Source: Lachnospiraceae bacterium
Lineage (GTDB): Bacteria; Bacillota; Clostridia; Lachnospirales; Lachnospiraceae
Length of the DNA: 64,000 bases
Direction: 5' to 3'
NCBI GenBank assembly: GCA_902363445.1
Contig: CABJAB010000004.1
Coordinates: 248,001 to 312,000 of the forward strand
In this document: one piece after another, positions 24,662-36,645 of the stretch
Layout: each line of letters starts with the position of its first letter
How positions within the stretch are numbered: the first letter of the stretch is position 1
Notes under the pieces: generated by a model
Seen by the model: only the letters and a program-made list of their open reading frames with translations
Told to the model about the DNA's origin: nothing
Databases searched by the model: none
Made by a program: the position numbers and the translations under genes

Positions 24662-27600
24662 ATGAGTACTTATCAATCGGACGTAACTGTGGATACCGCT
24701 GCTCTTAAGCAATTATCCCAGCTGGAAAAACAGCTGACGAAGCTGACAAAACAGAACTATAACATAGCAGTCAGGCTGAATACCAAAAATAACGTCGCAA
24801 AAGAGGTGAAAATCATCACCAAATCACTGGCTGAATTATCATCCGCCCAGAAATCACTTTCCCGGAATTCATTTAACGTTTCCGGCCTTGACGATACTGC
24901 CGGCAAGATAAGCAGTGTGAATACTCTGCTGGAGAAATGCAATGAGCGCCTAACGGAACTTCGGAAATCAAACATGAAAGATTGGAGCTCCGGATTTGAC
25001 GGGCTGACCTCCACTCTCACCGTCGTCTCTGAAAAGGCCGCTATTCTAAATACCATTTTGGCTGATACGGCCCGGCTCACCGCATCCTCCGGTTCCGGAA
25101 CATGGCTGTCACAAAGCGCAGATGCTTACAAAGGATATATAACGGAATACCAAAAAATCCTCCAGCAAATAAATACGGTGGGTGCAGCTATCCAGGCACA
25201 GAGTATACAGCTTCAAGCTGCTGCGGAGCCTTCCTCCACTAATGCTAAAACTGCTGACTCTTCTCAATCTACATACAAAGTTGCGGGTGAGAGGTTTTCA
25301 AAAATGCTCCTCTCTGTTACTTTATCAGTAAATTGCCCGCTGCAGTCCGGCGGCAACGCGGAACGAGTTCACGTAAAAAAGGTAGCGTGAACAAGGGACT
25401 GCACAGAAAACCACCAAAACTGGCATGTGTAAGAAGCATGCTCCGTCTGATATCGCGGACAAGGTAACTCGTTAATCCTCAGATACTAAATTATGGAAGA
25501 CTAGGATATGTATTTTATTTCATGATGGACAACCTGAAAGGGATTGTGTACAGTAAAAAGTCTGAGAGTATGAGAAATTTGCAGCGAAGCCTCTACGTCC
25601 TATAGAGGAACGTTCATCGACTATAATGGGAATTTGGAATCGTCACCTTACGACGGATCTTTCAAAATGGCATAGTCATGAGCTAAGGCGAGCACATCGC
25701 CCTGATATCGGTATGTCTATACCACATACTTATGTGCGTTCACATTTTATAATCCTGTTCCATATTAAAAGCTCAGAATTTACAAACTTATAAACCCAGT
25801 GGAACGGGAATAGGCGAAGGAGCAGAAAAATCTGCCGATGGAGTCGAAGATTTAAACTCTGGAGCAGCAAAACTATTTAAAACCATCGCTACCAGCAGCA
25901 TCGGAGGATTTACAAAACAGCTGGGCAAACTGGCGGCTGAGTCAGCCACAACCGCTAAAAGCCTCACTCTTGCTTCTGTAAAAACTGCAGCTCTTTCCTC
26001 AATCGCAGAGGCAGCCGTCTTTTCTATTTCATCAGTTGCGATTACCGCAGCCGGGGCTGTTATCTGGAACCTTATAACGGCTGAAGAAAGAGCGATAAAA
26101 GCCGGAAAAGAAGCCAGTGAAAAGCTTAGAACGTTGGACGTTGAATATAAAAGCCGTACTGCCGCTGCAGATCAGCTGTCGGAACGATACCAGGAACTCT
26201 CCGGCGGTGTGACCAGCAGCGGAAAAAACCGAAATCTGTCAGACGAAGAATACCAAGAATACCTGGATATTAGTAATCAGTTGATCGATCTTTTTCCCGA
26301 ACTGTATTCCTATACTGATAAAAACGGAAACGCCATTACGACTCTTGGAAATAATGCCAGTGAAGCCGCAGCCAAAATAGACAAACTTGCTGAAAGCTAT
26401 CGTAAAGTGTTCCATGAAGAAGAAGAAAAGGATTTTTCTAAAATCCTAAAGGGTAATAAAATCTCAATAAATGCCGCACAAAAAGATTTAAGCAAATATA
26501 CTCCAAGTGATATCTCGTTAAATGAAAACTCGGGTTTTTTCATTGACCGAAGGTCTGCTATTCCTAACGGTACTGGTCCTGTAACCGATGACGATATCAA
26601 AATCAGGGGATCTAATGTGGACTATCTTCTGGAAATAGAAAAAATTTTGAAAGAAAATGGAATTCAGGAACTATCCAGCCTTCCCGGCCAAAAAACGGGT
26701 TACACCCTCAATATGGAGGATTATTACCTCGATGTAGTCGGACTCTCAGACGATCAATATAAAAAAATCAAAGAACAAATTGAAGAAAGGACAAGCGGTA
26801 TTTTTGCTACTTATTCTTCTCAGGTCCAAAGTATCAATGAAAATATTGCTTCCTTTCAAAACAATATAAAAGCGGGCTTTCTTAGCCAGTATTTTACTAG
26901 TGACTCCTTTGCGGGATTGCCAGAGGACACTCAGAACATTGTTCAGGATATTCTGGATAATCTCAAATTCAGCGAAACAAACATGGATATGTCATCTATA
27001 GATAGTATGTCTCAGTATGTCAACGACAACATTCTATCATTATTTTCTGAAGATAGCCCATTGGATTCGAATTTACAGAATCGGTTGATTTCCTTGTTTA
27101 CAATGGATCGGAGTGATATTTCTGCTGATGATATCATTAGTCTGTACCAAGGTGTCAAAAATGACATCACAAGCGCATTGGGCGAGCAGGATACTGCCAC
27201 GCAAATTCCAATTCTATTCGATTTCTTAGTTGCAGACGAGGAAGATGCCCAGAATCAATTGAATGAAAGGGTTAATGATTTAGCCAAAGAATCTGTCGAT
27301 AAGAGAGATTTGAATACTTTTCTATCATCGGAAGGTATTGATACCGCTGATGAAATAAATAGCTTTTTAGAAATCACAAAGGAAGCCAAAAATGCAGCGG
27401 AAGCCATGGACCTATGGAACCAGGCAAAAGAAAAGGCAGCCTCCAATTCGCTGCTGACGGAAACCCCCTCAGAAATCAATGCTGTCAAAAATGCATGGGA
27501 GGCCCTGAATTCTGCTGATTCCGGCGCCTCTAGCCTTGTTGACGCCATGACGGCCCTGAATCAGGCTGGCGTAGAATTAGACTTTTCATCCATTAAATCC

Positions 27601-30600
27601 GTCGATGATCTAAAACAGCAGCTCGATGGATATACCGATACCCTTTGGGAAAATGTTGAAGCGTTATTAGCCAATGCAAATGCTACCCCCGAATTGCAAG
27701 CTGCTTTCAAAAACATGATTTATAGTATACCAAAAGATTCTGGCTCTCTGGAGGATTTCACCAATCATTTGGGAGAGGTCAATTCTGCTTTCCAGACGGT
27801 TCAGTCCGCTTTTCAAGACTATTCTCAAAACGGATATATCAGTACAGATAATTTAGTTTCTTTACTGAATCTAAGCGATGAATACTTAGCAGCTCTAATA
27901 GGAGAAAATGGACAGATCAGGCTTAATGCCGACAGCTACATCGCACTTGCCTCAGCTCAACTGGATCAGGCAGAGGCTCAGGCCTATCAAGATGCAATCG
28001 CCAGTCTGAACAACTTTTCAGACTATGCAAACGGTACAGCAGAGCTAACTGAAGAAAATATGAGGTTATCCGCGTCAAATTATGATGCTGCCGCTTCCTT
28101 TACAGCCTATGCAAACGCACGGGTTAATGCGTTAGGAACAGTCGGTATTAATCGGACAGGCGTCGAAAATACCGATAAAGCACTTCAGGCTAAGCTGGCC
28201 CTGATCGGCAATGCAAGGGCAAATCTGGGCAAATCTTTTTCAACAAAGAATACAAAATCCCCTTCCAGCAGTTCATCTAAAGCCAATACGACAACAAAGC
28301 AAATAGACTGGATTGAATATCGAATCAAAGAACTGGACGACGCGATAAAATTAACGCAAACGCATCTGAATAATCTAAATGGCTCCGGCGCTAAAAATAT
28401 CCTCATTGATACTTTGAGTAATATGTACACCGCCAAACAAGGCGATCTCCAAAAAAGCATAAAAGTATACACCGATCTCGCCAACAAAGAATTGGCTAAA
28501 ATCCCTGCAAGTTTACAGAACTCTGTTAAAAATGGGGCTATTGGCACTACAGATTTCATCGGTGATAACAATGATGAAGTTACGAAGGCTATTGAAAACT
28601 ACCGCAAATATAATGATAAAGTCGCAGAACTTACCAATACTGTTGCAGAACTGGAAGAATCTTTGCGTAAGCTGGAGGTCGATAAGTTCAAGAATGTTGC
28701 CAATGACTTTGAAAAGCTGATCGGCCTCACCGACACTTATCGGGATAAAACGCAGGATATCATCGACCTTCAGGAAAAGTACGGAAATAAGGTCGGAGTC
28801 GGTTTCTATGATACAATGATTGCTCAAACAGAGCAGAAGAAAGACCAGCTGCAAAAAGAATATAAGGAACTGACCAAGAGATTGCAAGATTCCATTGCCA
28901 GTGGAAAAATCAAAATTGGTTCTGAAGAATGGCAGGAAATGAGGGATGTCATTGACAAGGTGGATTCTGAGATACTAAAGTGCAGCTCTGATATAGAGGA
29001 TTTTGCCAATGCGAAATTAGAAATCAAGGTAAAGGAATTTGAGGAAATCCAGAATGCCATCGACGGAATCCAAGGTTCACTGGATACTTATATTTCTCTC
29101 CTAGACAGTGACACACTGACCACCGGGACCACCGATTTAAAGTTCACCGATGAAGCACTCTCTCAGATGGGGCTGTTACAAGATTCTTACGAGGCAGCGG
29201 CAGAAAAAGTGCTGTTATATAAACAGCGTATGGGAGAATTGGAACAGTCTTTTCTCGCCGGCGAATTGTCAGAATCCGAATATCGGGAGCAGTTAAACGC
29301 ACTGGTCGACGCCCAGAACGAATCGGCTGTCGCAATGCACGATTCGAGAGAAGCCATATATGATCTGATAAAAAACGGCATAGACGAAGTATGCGATGCC
29401 ATTGACGATGAAACTAAGGCTTATCAGGACCTGATCGATAAAAAGAAAGAGGCTCTGCAGCAGGACAAGGAAGAAGCGGACTTTCAAAAAGACGTCGCCG
29501 ATAAGCAAAAAGCCATATTCGATATTCAAAGGCAAATCGCCGCTCTTGGCGATGCCGATGATAATGAGTCCGTCGGACGCAGAAAAAAGCTGACCAGTGA
29601 ATTAACCGATGCACAGGAAGAATTGGATGAACTATATCAAGATCATAACTATGATATGCAGATTGATGCGCTTGATAAAGAGTCCGAAGCATATGAAGCG
29701 GCTCAGGAACAGCGGAAAGAAACCCTCCAGAATTCTTTGATTGACCGGGAAGCGATCATTGATCAATATCTGCAGGAAGTGGCCGCCAATCACGAAACGG
29801 TATATCAAACCCTTGAATCCCTTGGAACACAGTATGGTATCAATATTGAATCCGCTATTTCCGACCCTTGGAAGACCGGAGAGAATGCTCTCGGCCAATA
29901 TGCCATCTCTCTCGGCGGACAAACAAGCTTGTTCACAGAACAGCTGCGCGGCGTGGAATCTGAAATCTACAATGTACAGATCGAGGCAAATAACGCAGCC
30001 GGGGCCATGATAGATGCCATGGGTGTGAGCTCCGACGGACTTGTGAGCGAAATCACGGATGTGAGCAATGGACTTCTGACGGATACGGGATATGCACAGG
30101 GGCTCGGTAATATGTTGAGCAGTGTCCTGAACGCCAATTATAATACCTCCGGAATAACCGGCTCCATTTATTCCATCCGAAATGCAGCAGATGCCGCCGC
30201 AAGTTCTTTAGGAGCCATGTGGGATGCTTATTCTGGTGACAGAGGGCATTTTCGAGCCGTGTATCAAGGCCCCGGAGGATATGATTCCAAATTATTTACT
30301 TCGAGAAGTGAGGCACTAAGATGGATAGATCAGCAAAATGCAGGAATTCCAAATGGAAGCAGTAAATGGATATTCAGAGAATATGCAAAAGGCGGCCTCG
30401 TCACAAAGGAAAAAGATAATCCTTTAAACGCTATCGCGAAATCTGTGGGGGAAGATACCATGATCGCAGCCAAGGAGGGAGAAATCGTTCTCGACCCTGG
30501 GAGCGCTAAAAAGTTTTCTGAATTGGTCAGGCTCTTAAGGTATTCGCCTCAGTCCTCACTGCTCAGTGCCGTAAACAACAGGACCTGGAGCAATCCTCCG

Positions 30601-30762
30601 TCATTCAATAACAGCGCCTCTTCTTTGGGAGCCGTCACCATTACAAATGAACTAAATGTCAACGGCAGCATAGACAACGACAATCTAAAATCTGTGCAGA
30701 GACAAATCGATGCCTCCATCCAGAAATATACAAAACAACTGCTGAGCAAAATAAGATATTAA
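24662..30762 (+). CDS. Tape measure protein, gene split by a group I intron
   Basis: Exon 1 is 24662-25268 and exon 2 about 25772-30762. Joining them restores one frame of about 1865 aa, reading ...D-S-S-Q-S-Q-N-L-Q-T-Y-K-P-S-G-T-G across the junction. Exon 2 is open well upstream of its first ATG (26134), proving the split. The protein is long, helical and coiled-coil-rich, with hydrophobic segments near the junction and the G-G-L-V type motif near the C-terminus, as usual for tape measures, which set tail length. At about 0.15 nm per residue the tail would be near 280 nm. The ribosome site AGGAG is 13 bases from ATG, rather far. Confidence 0.85.
25269..25771 (+). ncRNA. ORF-less group I self-splicing intron
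   Basis: About 503 nt without coding frame. Group I core elements occur in order: P (AATTGC, 25331-25336), Q (GCAGCGAAGC, 25581-25590), R (GTTCATCGACTATAA, from 25612) and S (GGCATAGTC, 25669-25677). R and S pair exactly as P7: GACTAT (25619-25624) with ATAGTC (25672-25677). Small hairpins suited to P2, P6a, P8 and P9 are visible. The 5' exon end TCTCAAT can pair with GGTGAGA (25286-25292), with T25268 against G as the splice-site wobble, and the intron would end in G25771. Exact splice points are inferred from these rules and from frame restoration. Confidence 0.8.
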
Positions 30763-30767
30763 AGATT

Positions 30768-30799
30768 GGCTGCCGGTCAGGATTCCGTGACCGGCAGCC
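30768..30799 (+). terminator. Perfect 12-bp hairpin between tape measure and Dit genes
   Basis: GGCTGCCGGTCA and TGACCGGCAGCC enclose eight bases; no T-run follows (ATTTATAATG). It may be a processing or stability element rather than a terminator. Confidence 0.5.
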
Positions 30800-30824
30800 A
30801 TTTATAATGAAAGAAGGTGAGTAT

Positions 30825-31625
30825 TTGGTATTAGCAAGTCAATTTGAATATAACAATCAAATGTCAGACGACTGGAATTTAATTCTGTGCAAATTCGACG
30901 ATGATGGGATTGATGAAACGAGCAATGGATTAGACCTCTCTCCCATCACAGACGAATTAGTCAATAAAGATATTGATTACGGGGCAAAAAACGATTCCAA
31001 GCTTAGCTTCGACATCACACTTGTTCATAAAACCGACAGCACAAAAATGTTCACCCGCGGTGAGATCAGAGAATTGTCTAGATGGTTATTGACTCCGGAC
31101 ATTCATTGGCTCAAGCTTTACGATGAAGAATATGATGACTATTGGGCACTGGGAAGATTCCTCTCCATATCAAAGACAACAATGGAGGGGAAAATACCGG
31201 CTGTTACCGTCACATTTGAATCGGTATACAGTTACTATTATTCCGATGTGATCAGGCGCAGTTTCACGGTTGACGGAAGCTCCTCTGTGGAAATCATCGC
31301 AAATGGGGATGAACTCGAAGGATACATGTATCCCGATATGACCATAAAAAATCTGTCCGGGGATACTGTGACGATTCAAAATTCTCTGGATTCCATGCCC
31401 TTCTCTCTGTCTGGCCTGGAAAAAGGTGAAACCATAACGATCGATGGACAGAACCTCATCTTATATTCCGATAAAGCCACGTCAAGCCTCGGGTTTAAAA
31501 TTTTCGGAGATATGTTTAACCGCCACTGGTTAAAATTCTTCAGAGGAACCAACACCTTGAAAATGACCGGAAGCTTTCAAGTGACCTTTGAATACCGGGA
31601 AGCACGAAGGATAGGTGAATTCTGA
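30825..31625 (+). CDS. Distal tail protein (Dit)
   Basis: 266 aa. Start is TTG 30825, which has AAGGTGAG just upstream; the ATG 30807 has none. The N-terminal part has the Dit ring-domain pattern of siphophage tail tips (charged strands, then R-W-L-L-T-P-D-I-H-W-L-K), with a carbohydrate-module-like C-terminal half. Dit forms the hub between tail tube and Tal. Gene order tape measure-Dit-Tal is canonical. Its TGA overlaps the next ATG. Confidence 0.82.
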   Translation: MVLASQFEYNNQMSDDWNLILCKFDDDGIDETSNGLDLSPITDELVNKDIDYGAKNDSKLSFDITLVHKTDSTKMFTRGEIRELSRWLLTPDIHWLKLYDEEYDDYWALGRFLSISKTTMEGKIPAVTVTFESVYSYYYSDVIRRSFTVDGSSSVEIIANGDELEGYMYPDMTIKNLSGDTVTIQNSLDSMPFSLSGLEKGETITIDGQNLILYSDKATSSLGFKIFGDMFNRHWLKFFRGTNTLKMTGSFQVTFEYREARRIGEF

Positions 31626-32788
31626 TGAACGATTTTGAATTTAAATTATCAGACCAAAAGGAAATACCCCATATTTATCTATGTGAAGTAGATAAAACCA
31701 TTTCCGGATGTCTCGTAAAAAAAGATTTATCCCTGAATGTCAAATGGAACACGTTCAGTGAAATTTCCTTCACGGTTCCCCGTACATACATCAATCTGAG
31801 CCGAGGAGAAACCTTTCTCAACCCCTACTATGAAAAAATTGAATCCTTAAGAAATATTTTCGTGGAAGGAATCGGATATTTCCAGATTCAGGATATCTCA
31901 GTCCGGTCTGATGGAATCAAAGAATCAAAAGAAATATCTGCTCACAGCTATGAGGTTTCTCTGGGACAAAAATATCTGAACAACTTTAAAGTAAACACCG
32001 GTGAGATCGACAGCATAGAATATGAAGAAAATCCGGAAGATATCATACCGGTGCGAATCTTTTGGCCCGGAAAACCAGAGCGAAGTCTGCTCAATATCAT
32101 CTTAGAAAAGGTTCCCGATTGGAGTATCGGCCATGTGGATAATGAATTCACCACTGTCACCACCGAATCACAGCCCGGAATGAACCGTATGTTTGATGTG
32201 AGCCGGGAATCCATTTATGATTTTCTCATGAATGATGTGGCCCCGACCGTCCATGGAGTGTTTATATTTGATACCATGGAAAATGCCATCAGTCTTTATA
32301 CGGAAGACCGCGCCGGCAAGGATACCGATATCTATATCAGTAAAGATAATCTCATGAAAGAGGTTTCTGTTAAGTACGACTGCAATGATATCAAAACGTC
32401 ACTTCGGGTCTCCGGCGCCGATGATGAAGTCAGCATCCGTATGCACAATTTCGGAAATGATTCCATAACCGACTTATCATACTATGCCACTGAAAATTAT
32501 ATGGGCAGAGATTTATCTGCTGCGTATAACTCTTATTTGACTACTCTTCCGGCAAAGCAGGCACAATATACGATTCTTGCAGATGAATACAATGTTTTAA
32601 ATAATGAGCTGACTGTCCTGCAGACAGAGCTGACAGGGCTTCAGGGAGAAGAATCCAGTTATAAGAACATTCAGCAGACTCAAATAGAAGCCGGATGGGC
32701 AGAAAAAGCTCCCGAGTCGACGGAATATGGACGATACAAAGAAAACCTGGATAAATTGAATACTGTTATCAGTCAGATAAATGATTAA
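31625..32788 (+). pseudogene. Tail-associated (Tal) baseplate protein, N-terminal part
   Basis: 387 aa resembling the N-terminal hub domain of siphophage Tal/minor structural proteins (prophage tail endopeptidase family), followed by the start of a coiled coil. It ends at TAA 32786-32788. The next 20 bases continue to code in the same frame (K-K-A-I-E-A-K) into the second part, so the TAA is an in-frame interruption of one gene of 1117 codons plus stop. A single C-to-T change of CAA would explain it. Separate use of the N-terminal hub is possible, because trimmed Tal proteins exist. Confidence 0.75.
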
Positions 32789-32809
32789 AAAAAGGCCATA
32801 GAAGCAAAG

Positions 32810-34978
32810 ATGTCAGCTCTGGAAAAAAAATCCTCGGCCATGTCCGCCATAGCCCGAAGCATCGACATCAAAAACAACTTTACACGGGAGCAGATGCTTA
32901 AGCTGAATCTTTTCATCCGGGAAGATGAATATTCGGACAGTTGTTTTGCATTCACGGACAATGACACCAACGAGGAAAAAAATGAAACGGAAAAAGAACT
33001 GTATGAAGCCGCAAAGAAGGAACTGGCCAGAATTTCACAGCCGCAGCTCTCCTTCTCTCTCTCCATGGCAAATATATATGCCATAGATGAATTCCGGCCT
33101 CTGGCAAACATGTTCCGGACCGGAAACTTTATCACCGTAGGAATCCGGGATGATTATTTCGTACATGCCAGGCTGCTGGAAATTTCGGTAAACTATGATG
33201 AACCTGACGATTTCTCTGTCACATTTGGAAATATTTATAAGTCGAAGAATCCTGTCGACATCCACTCTGAACTATTAAAACAGACCTCTTCTGTCTCACA
33301 CCAGGTCGCCAATTCCAGCTCCTTTTGGCAAAAATCCTCTAAAGTCGCCAATGACACGATGCAGATAATAAAAAACGGGCTGGGAACAGCTGTAGAACAG
33401 ATTAGGATGAGTGACAATCAGGATGTGACTTATGACAGATACGGCATCCATCTCCGGAAAAAGGCCGACGGCAGCACATCCTTATCTGATTTGACTGCCG
33501 ACGGATATTATAAAAAACAGGCATGGATCACAAATGAAAAATTCATGTACACATCCGACGGATGGGTTACCGCAAAATCCGCATTCGGGACCCTTGTTCA
33601 TAACGGGCAGACCGTTTATGGTCTGATCGCGGACATTGTTCTGGCTGGAATCGTCCAGGGAAGTGAAATAACCGGCGGCAGCATAACCGGCACCACCATT
33701 AACAATGGAAACGGGACTTTTAAAGTCACGGAAGCCGGAAAGCTGACCGCATCCGGCGTCGATGTCCAGGGAAATATAAAGGCCACTTCAGGTTATATCG
33801 GGAATGGAACCAGCGGATTCACCATAAACAGTACTTCCATTTACAATGGCTTGTCTTCCCTGTCAGGAACGTCAAGCGGAATTTACATCGGCACTGACGG
33901 CATATCCCTCGGCGGTGGTAAATTCAAGGTCACAAAACTTGGAAAATTGTCTGCCGCAGATGCTGTCATTGAGGGAAATATAAATGCCGTCACTGGATAT
34001 ATCGGAAGCAAAACCAGTGGTTTCACCATAAACAGTGCTTCTATTTACAATGGACTGTCTTCCCTGTCGGGAACGTCAAACGGCATTTACATCGGCACCG
34101 ACGGCATATCCCTCGGCGGCGGTAAATTCAAGGTCACAAAATTGGGAAAGCTGTCCGCGACCGGCGCCGACATTCAAGGAACCGTCAATGCTACCTCCGG
34201 AACTTTTAACGGTACCGTCAATGCTACCTCCGGAACCTTCAATACCGTGACAATCAATGGGAGCACATGGACCGGCGGTAATGTAAATTCTGCATCCGTC
34301 AATTCGCCAACCATGTCCGGGGGAAGCTACTCCAATGGTAATATGTATGGCTGTACAATCCCAACAAATGACGTTTTGCATATTGGGGATGTAGGCTATC
34401 TAACTTACTTAAACACCGGAAGCGTAGTTGTCAGAGCCGGGGGAATAGGTGATATAAGTCTCAGAGGCTCTGGAGGCACTGGCACCGCGGTAACAATTAC
34501 AGGAGGTAGTTTAAGTGTAATTGGAAATCTTATAGTAACAGGATCCCTCCTTGCCGAAGGTGATTTTAAGCAAAGAGTCATAAAGACAAAAAGTTATGGA
34601 AAGCGCGGGCTAAACGCCTACGAAACACCACTTCCAACTTTCTCCGACTATGGCAAAGGAAAAATTGCCGCTGATGGCTTCTGTTTTATTGAAATTGATC
34701 CAGTGTTTTCTGAAACTGTCGTGCTGTCACACAAGCCTGTAGTATTTCTCACAAAATACGGGCAGGGCGATGTGTGGGTTGACGACGATAAAAGTACGAA
34801 TACCGTCATTGTTGTATCAGGAACGCCCGGGCTGTCATTTGCTTGGGAAACACGTTATTTACAGACAAAAGCTTCAAATGAACGCCTGATTACTCCGAAT
34901 GAACCGGCCGGTTCATTTGACTATGAAAATGAAGCATATGAATATCTTCTCGATTACGAAAGGAAATTACGATCATGA
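32810..34978 (+). pseudogene. Tal baseplate protein, C-terminal part with repeat domain
   Basis: 722 aa from ATG 32810, in the same frame as the part before the TAA. It begins inside a coiled coil, continues with strand-rich tail-tip domains, then a Gly/Ser/Thr-rich section with two 68-residue repeats and short G-T-V-N-A-T-S-G-T-F-N repeats, and a C-terminal knob. Such long Tal extensions often carry receptor-binding or peptidoglycan-acting functions. No good ribosome site precedes ATG 32810 (only AGAAG), so it would need readthrough or re-initiation. It overlaps the next gene by four bases (ATGA). Confidence 0.72.
33769..34176 (+). repeat. Two 204-bp tandem repeats within the Tal gene
   Basis: GGGAAATATAAA recurs at 33769 and 33973, and the following DNA is mostly the same, encoding G-F-T-I-N-S-x-S-I-Y-N-G-L-S-S-L-S-G-T-S in both units. 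Differences are largely third-base changes, so both copies are under protein-level selection. Confidence 0.85.
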
Positions 34979-35196
34979 GTACAGTTAATAAGATCACCAG
35001 TTTCACAAGTCATGTAACGGGAGAAGGTCAGCGCCTCTCCTATACCTATTCCGTCGTTGATAGTTCCAGCGGAACCATAATATCCGATAATAATCGCGAA
35101 AACCTTGTAGTGATTGACGGAATCGAGGAAAATGATACTGTCCTGGCCCATATAAAGGCAATTCAGTCTTATATAAAAGGAAAAATGACAGTATAA
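34975..35196 (+). CDS. Small tail-tip protein
   Basis: 73 aa, ATGA overlap with the Tal gene, beta-rich with a helical end (V-L-A-H-I-K-A-I-Q-S-Y-I-K-G-K). Small proteins of this kind commonly sit between Tal and baseplate genes in Firmicute phages. No defined function. The 119 bases after it hold no gene. Confidence 0.65.
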   Translation: MSTVNKITSFTSHVTGEGQRLSYTYSVVDSSSGTIISDNNRENLVVIDGIEENDTVLAHIKAIQSYIKGKMTV

Positions 35197-35315
35197 CAAA
35201 TGATAATTCTTTTATATGAGATGAAATGAATTCTTTGGCAACCACGATAAGTAGAGTATCAAGAATAAGAACGCATGTAAATTTACTATGCGCTTCTGAA
35301 AGGAAGGTGTAATCT

Positions 35316-36644
35316 GTGAACATATCAAAATCTGTACAGCTTGATCTAAAAAAGAATACGGATAAAATCATAGATATTTTTAAACAATGGGATAAAAATT
35401 CCAGGACAATTGAATTTGAGATTATTCAGGATGGGGAAAAAGTATCCATCAATCCTGAAAACTGCAGAGTGGTCATCGCCATGAAAAAGCCGGACGGCAG
35501 TCAGATTTTAAATGATTGTACCATATCCAATAACAGAATTCATGTGGCATTTACAGAGCAAATGCTCGCGTCAGATGGAATCGGCTATGGGGAGCTTCGT
35601 ATATATGATACAGTTTCTGAAACTCTGTGTATTACCTCAACATTTAAACTGCGTATCAATAAAAGTGTAATCGACGATTGTTTGATTCAAAGTACCTATG
35701 AGTATAACGCACTCACAAATATCATTTTACGTAACGAGAAATCCGTTCAAAAAGCGGAGGAGGCGACTGCCGCCGCTTTTTCTTCCGCTGAGAATGCCAA
35801 CCGGGTTAACGCCGCCATAACATCAACGGAACAAATAAGAGTTGAGGCTGAAAATCAGAGAAATCATGCGGAGGACAATCGTAAAGACGCGGAATCCGGC
35901 AGAATAACGGAAGAAAATAAGCGTGTAACCGCAGAAGCAAACAGGACGGAAGTATTTAATAATAAAATCACAGAGGTCAACGGTAAAATCATACAAACTG
36001 AAACTGCAGCGGAACGAGCAAAGACAGCCGCCCAGGGAGCTCAGAACATCACATCACAAGTCCAGCAAAAATTAGAAAATGGAGACTTTATCGGGGCAAC
36101 TGGTCCGCAAGGTCCAAAAGGAGATATGGGTGCCACGGGAGCAACCGGGGCACAAGGCGCGAAGGGCGATAAAGGGGATAACGGGTCTCAGGGACCAAAA
36201 GGGGACAAGGGCGATACCGGCGCCACAGGAGCAGCGGGTGCTGCGGGCGCTGCCGGAGCACCCGGACAAAAAGGGGATGCCGGACCGCAGGGTCCAAAAG
36301 GAGACAAAGGCGATACCGGCGCCACAGGAGCAGCGGGTGCTGTTGGGCCGCAAGGATCCAAGGGAGACACCGGGGCGCGGGGTCCAAAAGGCCATACCGG
36401 GGCAACCGGCGCTGCTGGTGCGACCGGCGCTGCTGGTGCACAGGGCATTCAAGGGGAAAAGGGCGACAAAGGGGAAAAGGGCGACAAAGGGGACAGCGGC
36501 ATAACAGTCCCTATAGGTGGATTTTTCACTCTATATGTTGATGGAAGCGGAGCTCTTTATGCATGTTCATCTGATGACAGCACAGTCCCAGATTTTGAGT
36601 TTGATAACAGTACAGGCAATCTATATTTTATAACGGAGGTATGA
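35316..36644 (+). CDS. BppU-type baseplate upper protein with collagen-like stalk
   Basis: 442 aa from GTG 35316 (AGGAAGGTG upstream). Residues 1-125 match the BppU N-terminal beta domain that attaches fibres to the baseplate; 140-245 are a coiled coil of A-E-A-N-R/A-E-D-N-R type; about 255-395 are G-x-y collagen repeats rich in G-P-K-G-D and G-A-T-G; the last 45 aa form a small globular end. Likely anchors and extends receptor-binding fibres. The next gene's ATG follows with GGAGG seven bases upstream. Confidence 0.85.
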   Translation: MNISKSVQLDLKKNTDKIIDIFKQWDKNSRTIEFEIIQDGEKVSINPENCRVVIAMKKPDGSQILNDCTISNNRIHVAFTEQMLASDGIGYGELRIYDTVSETLCITSTFKLRINKSVIDDCLIQSTYEYNALTNIILRNEKSVQKAEEATAAAFSSAENANRVNAAITSTEQIRVEAENQRNHAEDNRKDAESGRITEENKRVTAEANRTEVFNNKITEVNGKIIQTETAAERAKTAAQGAQNITSQVQQKLENGDFIGATGPQGPKGDMGATGATGAQGAKGDKGDNGSQGPKGDKGDTGATGAAGAAGAAGAPGQKGDAGPQGPKGDKGDTGATGAAGAVGPQGSKGDTGARGPKGHTGATGAAGATGAAGAQGIQGEKGDKGEKGDKGDSGITVPIGGFFTLYVDGSGALYACSSDDSTVPDFEFDNSTGNLYFITEV

Positions 36645-36645
36645 T

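Noticed and set aside
25269..25771. Group II intron or IS-derived IStron
   Set aside because: No GTGYG 5' end, no domain V pattern, and no transposase or TnpB remnant; the R and S elements with an exact P7 pair indicate group I.
32780..32800. Programmed -1 frameshift at the A-AAA-AAG run in the Tal gene
   Set aside because: The frames before and after are the same, so a frameshift would leave the coding frame; a nonsense change or readthrough explains it more simply.
36072..36452. Long minus-strand open frames opposite the collagen genes
   Set aside because: They mirror the G-x-y codon repeats of the plus-strand genes and have no ribosome sites or protein-like order.
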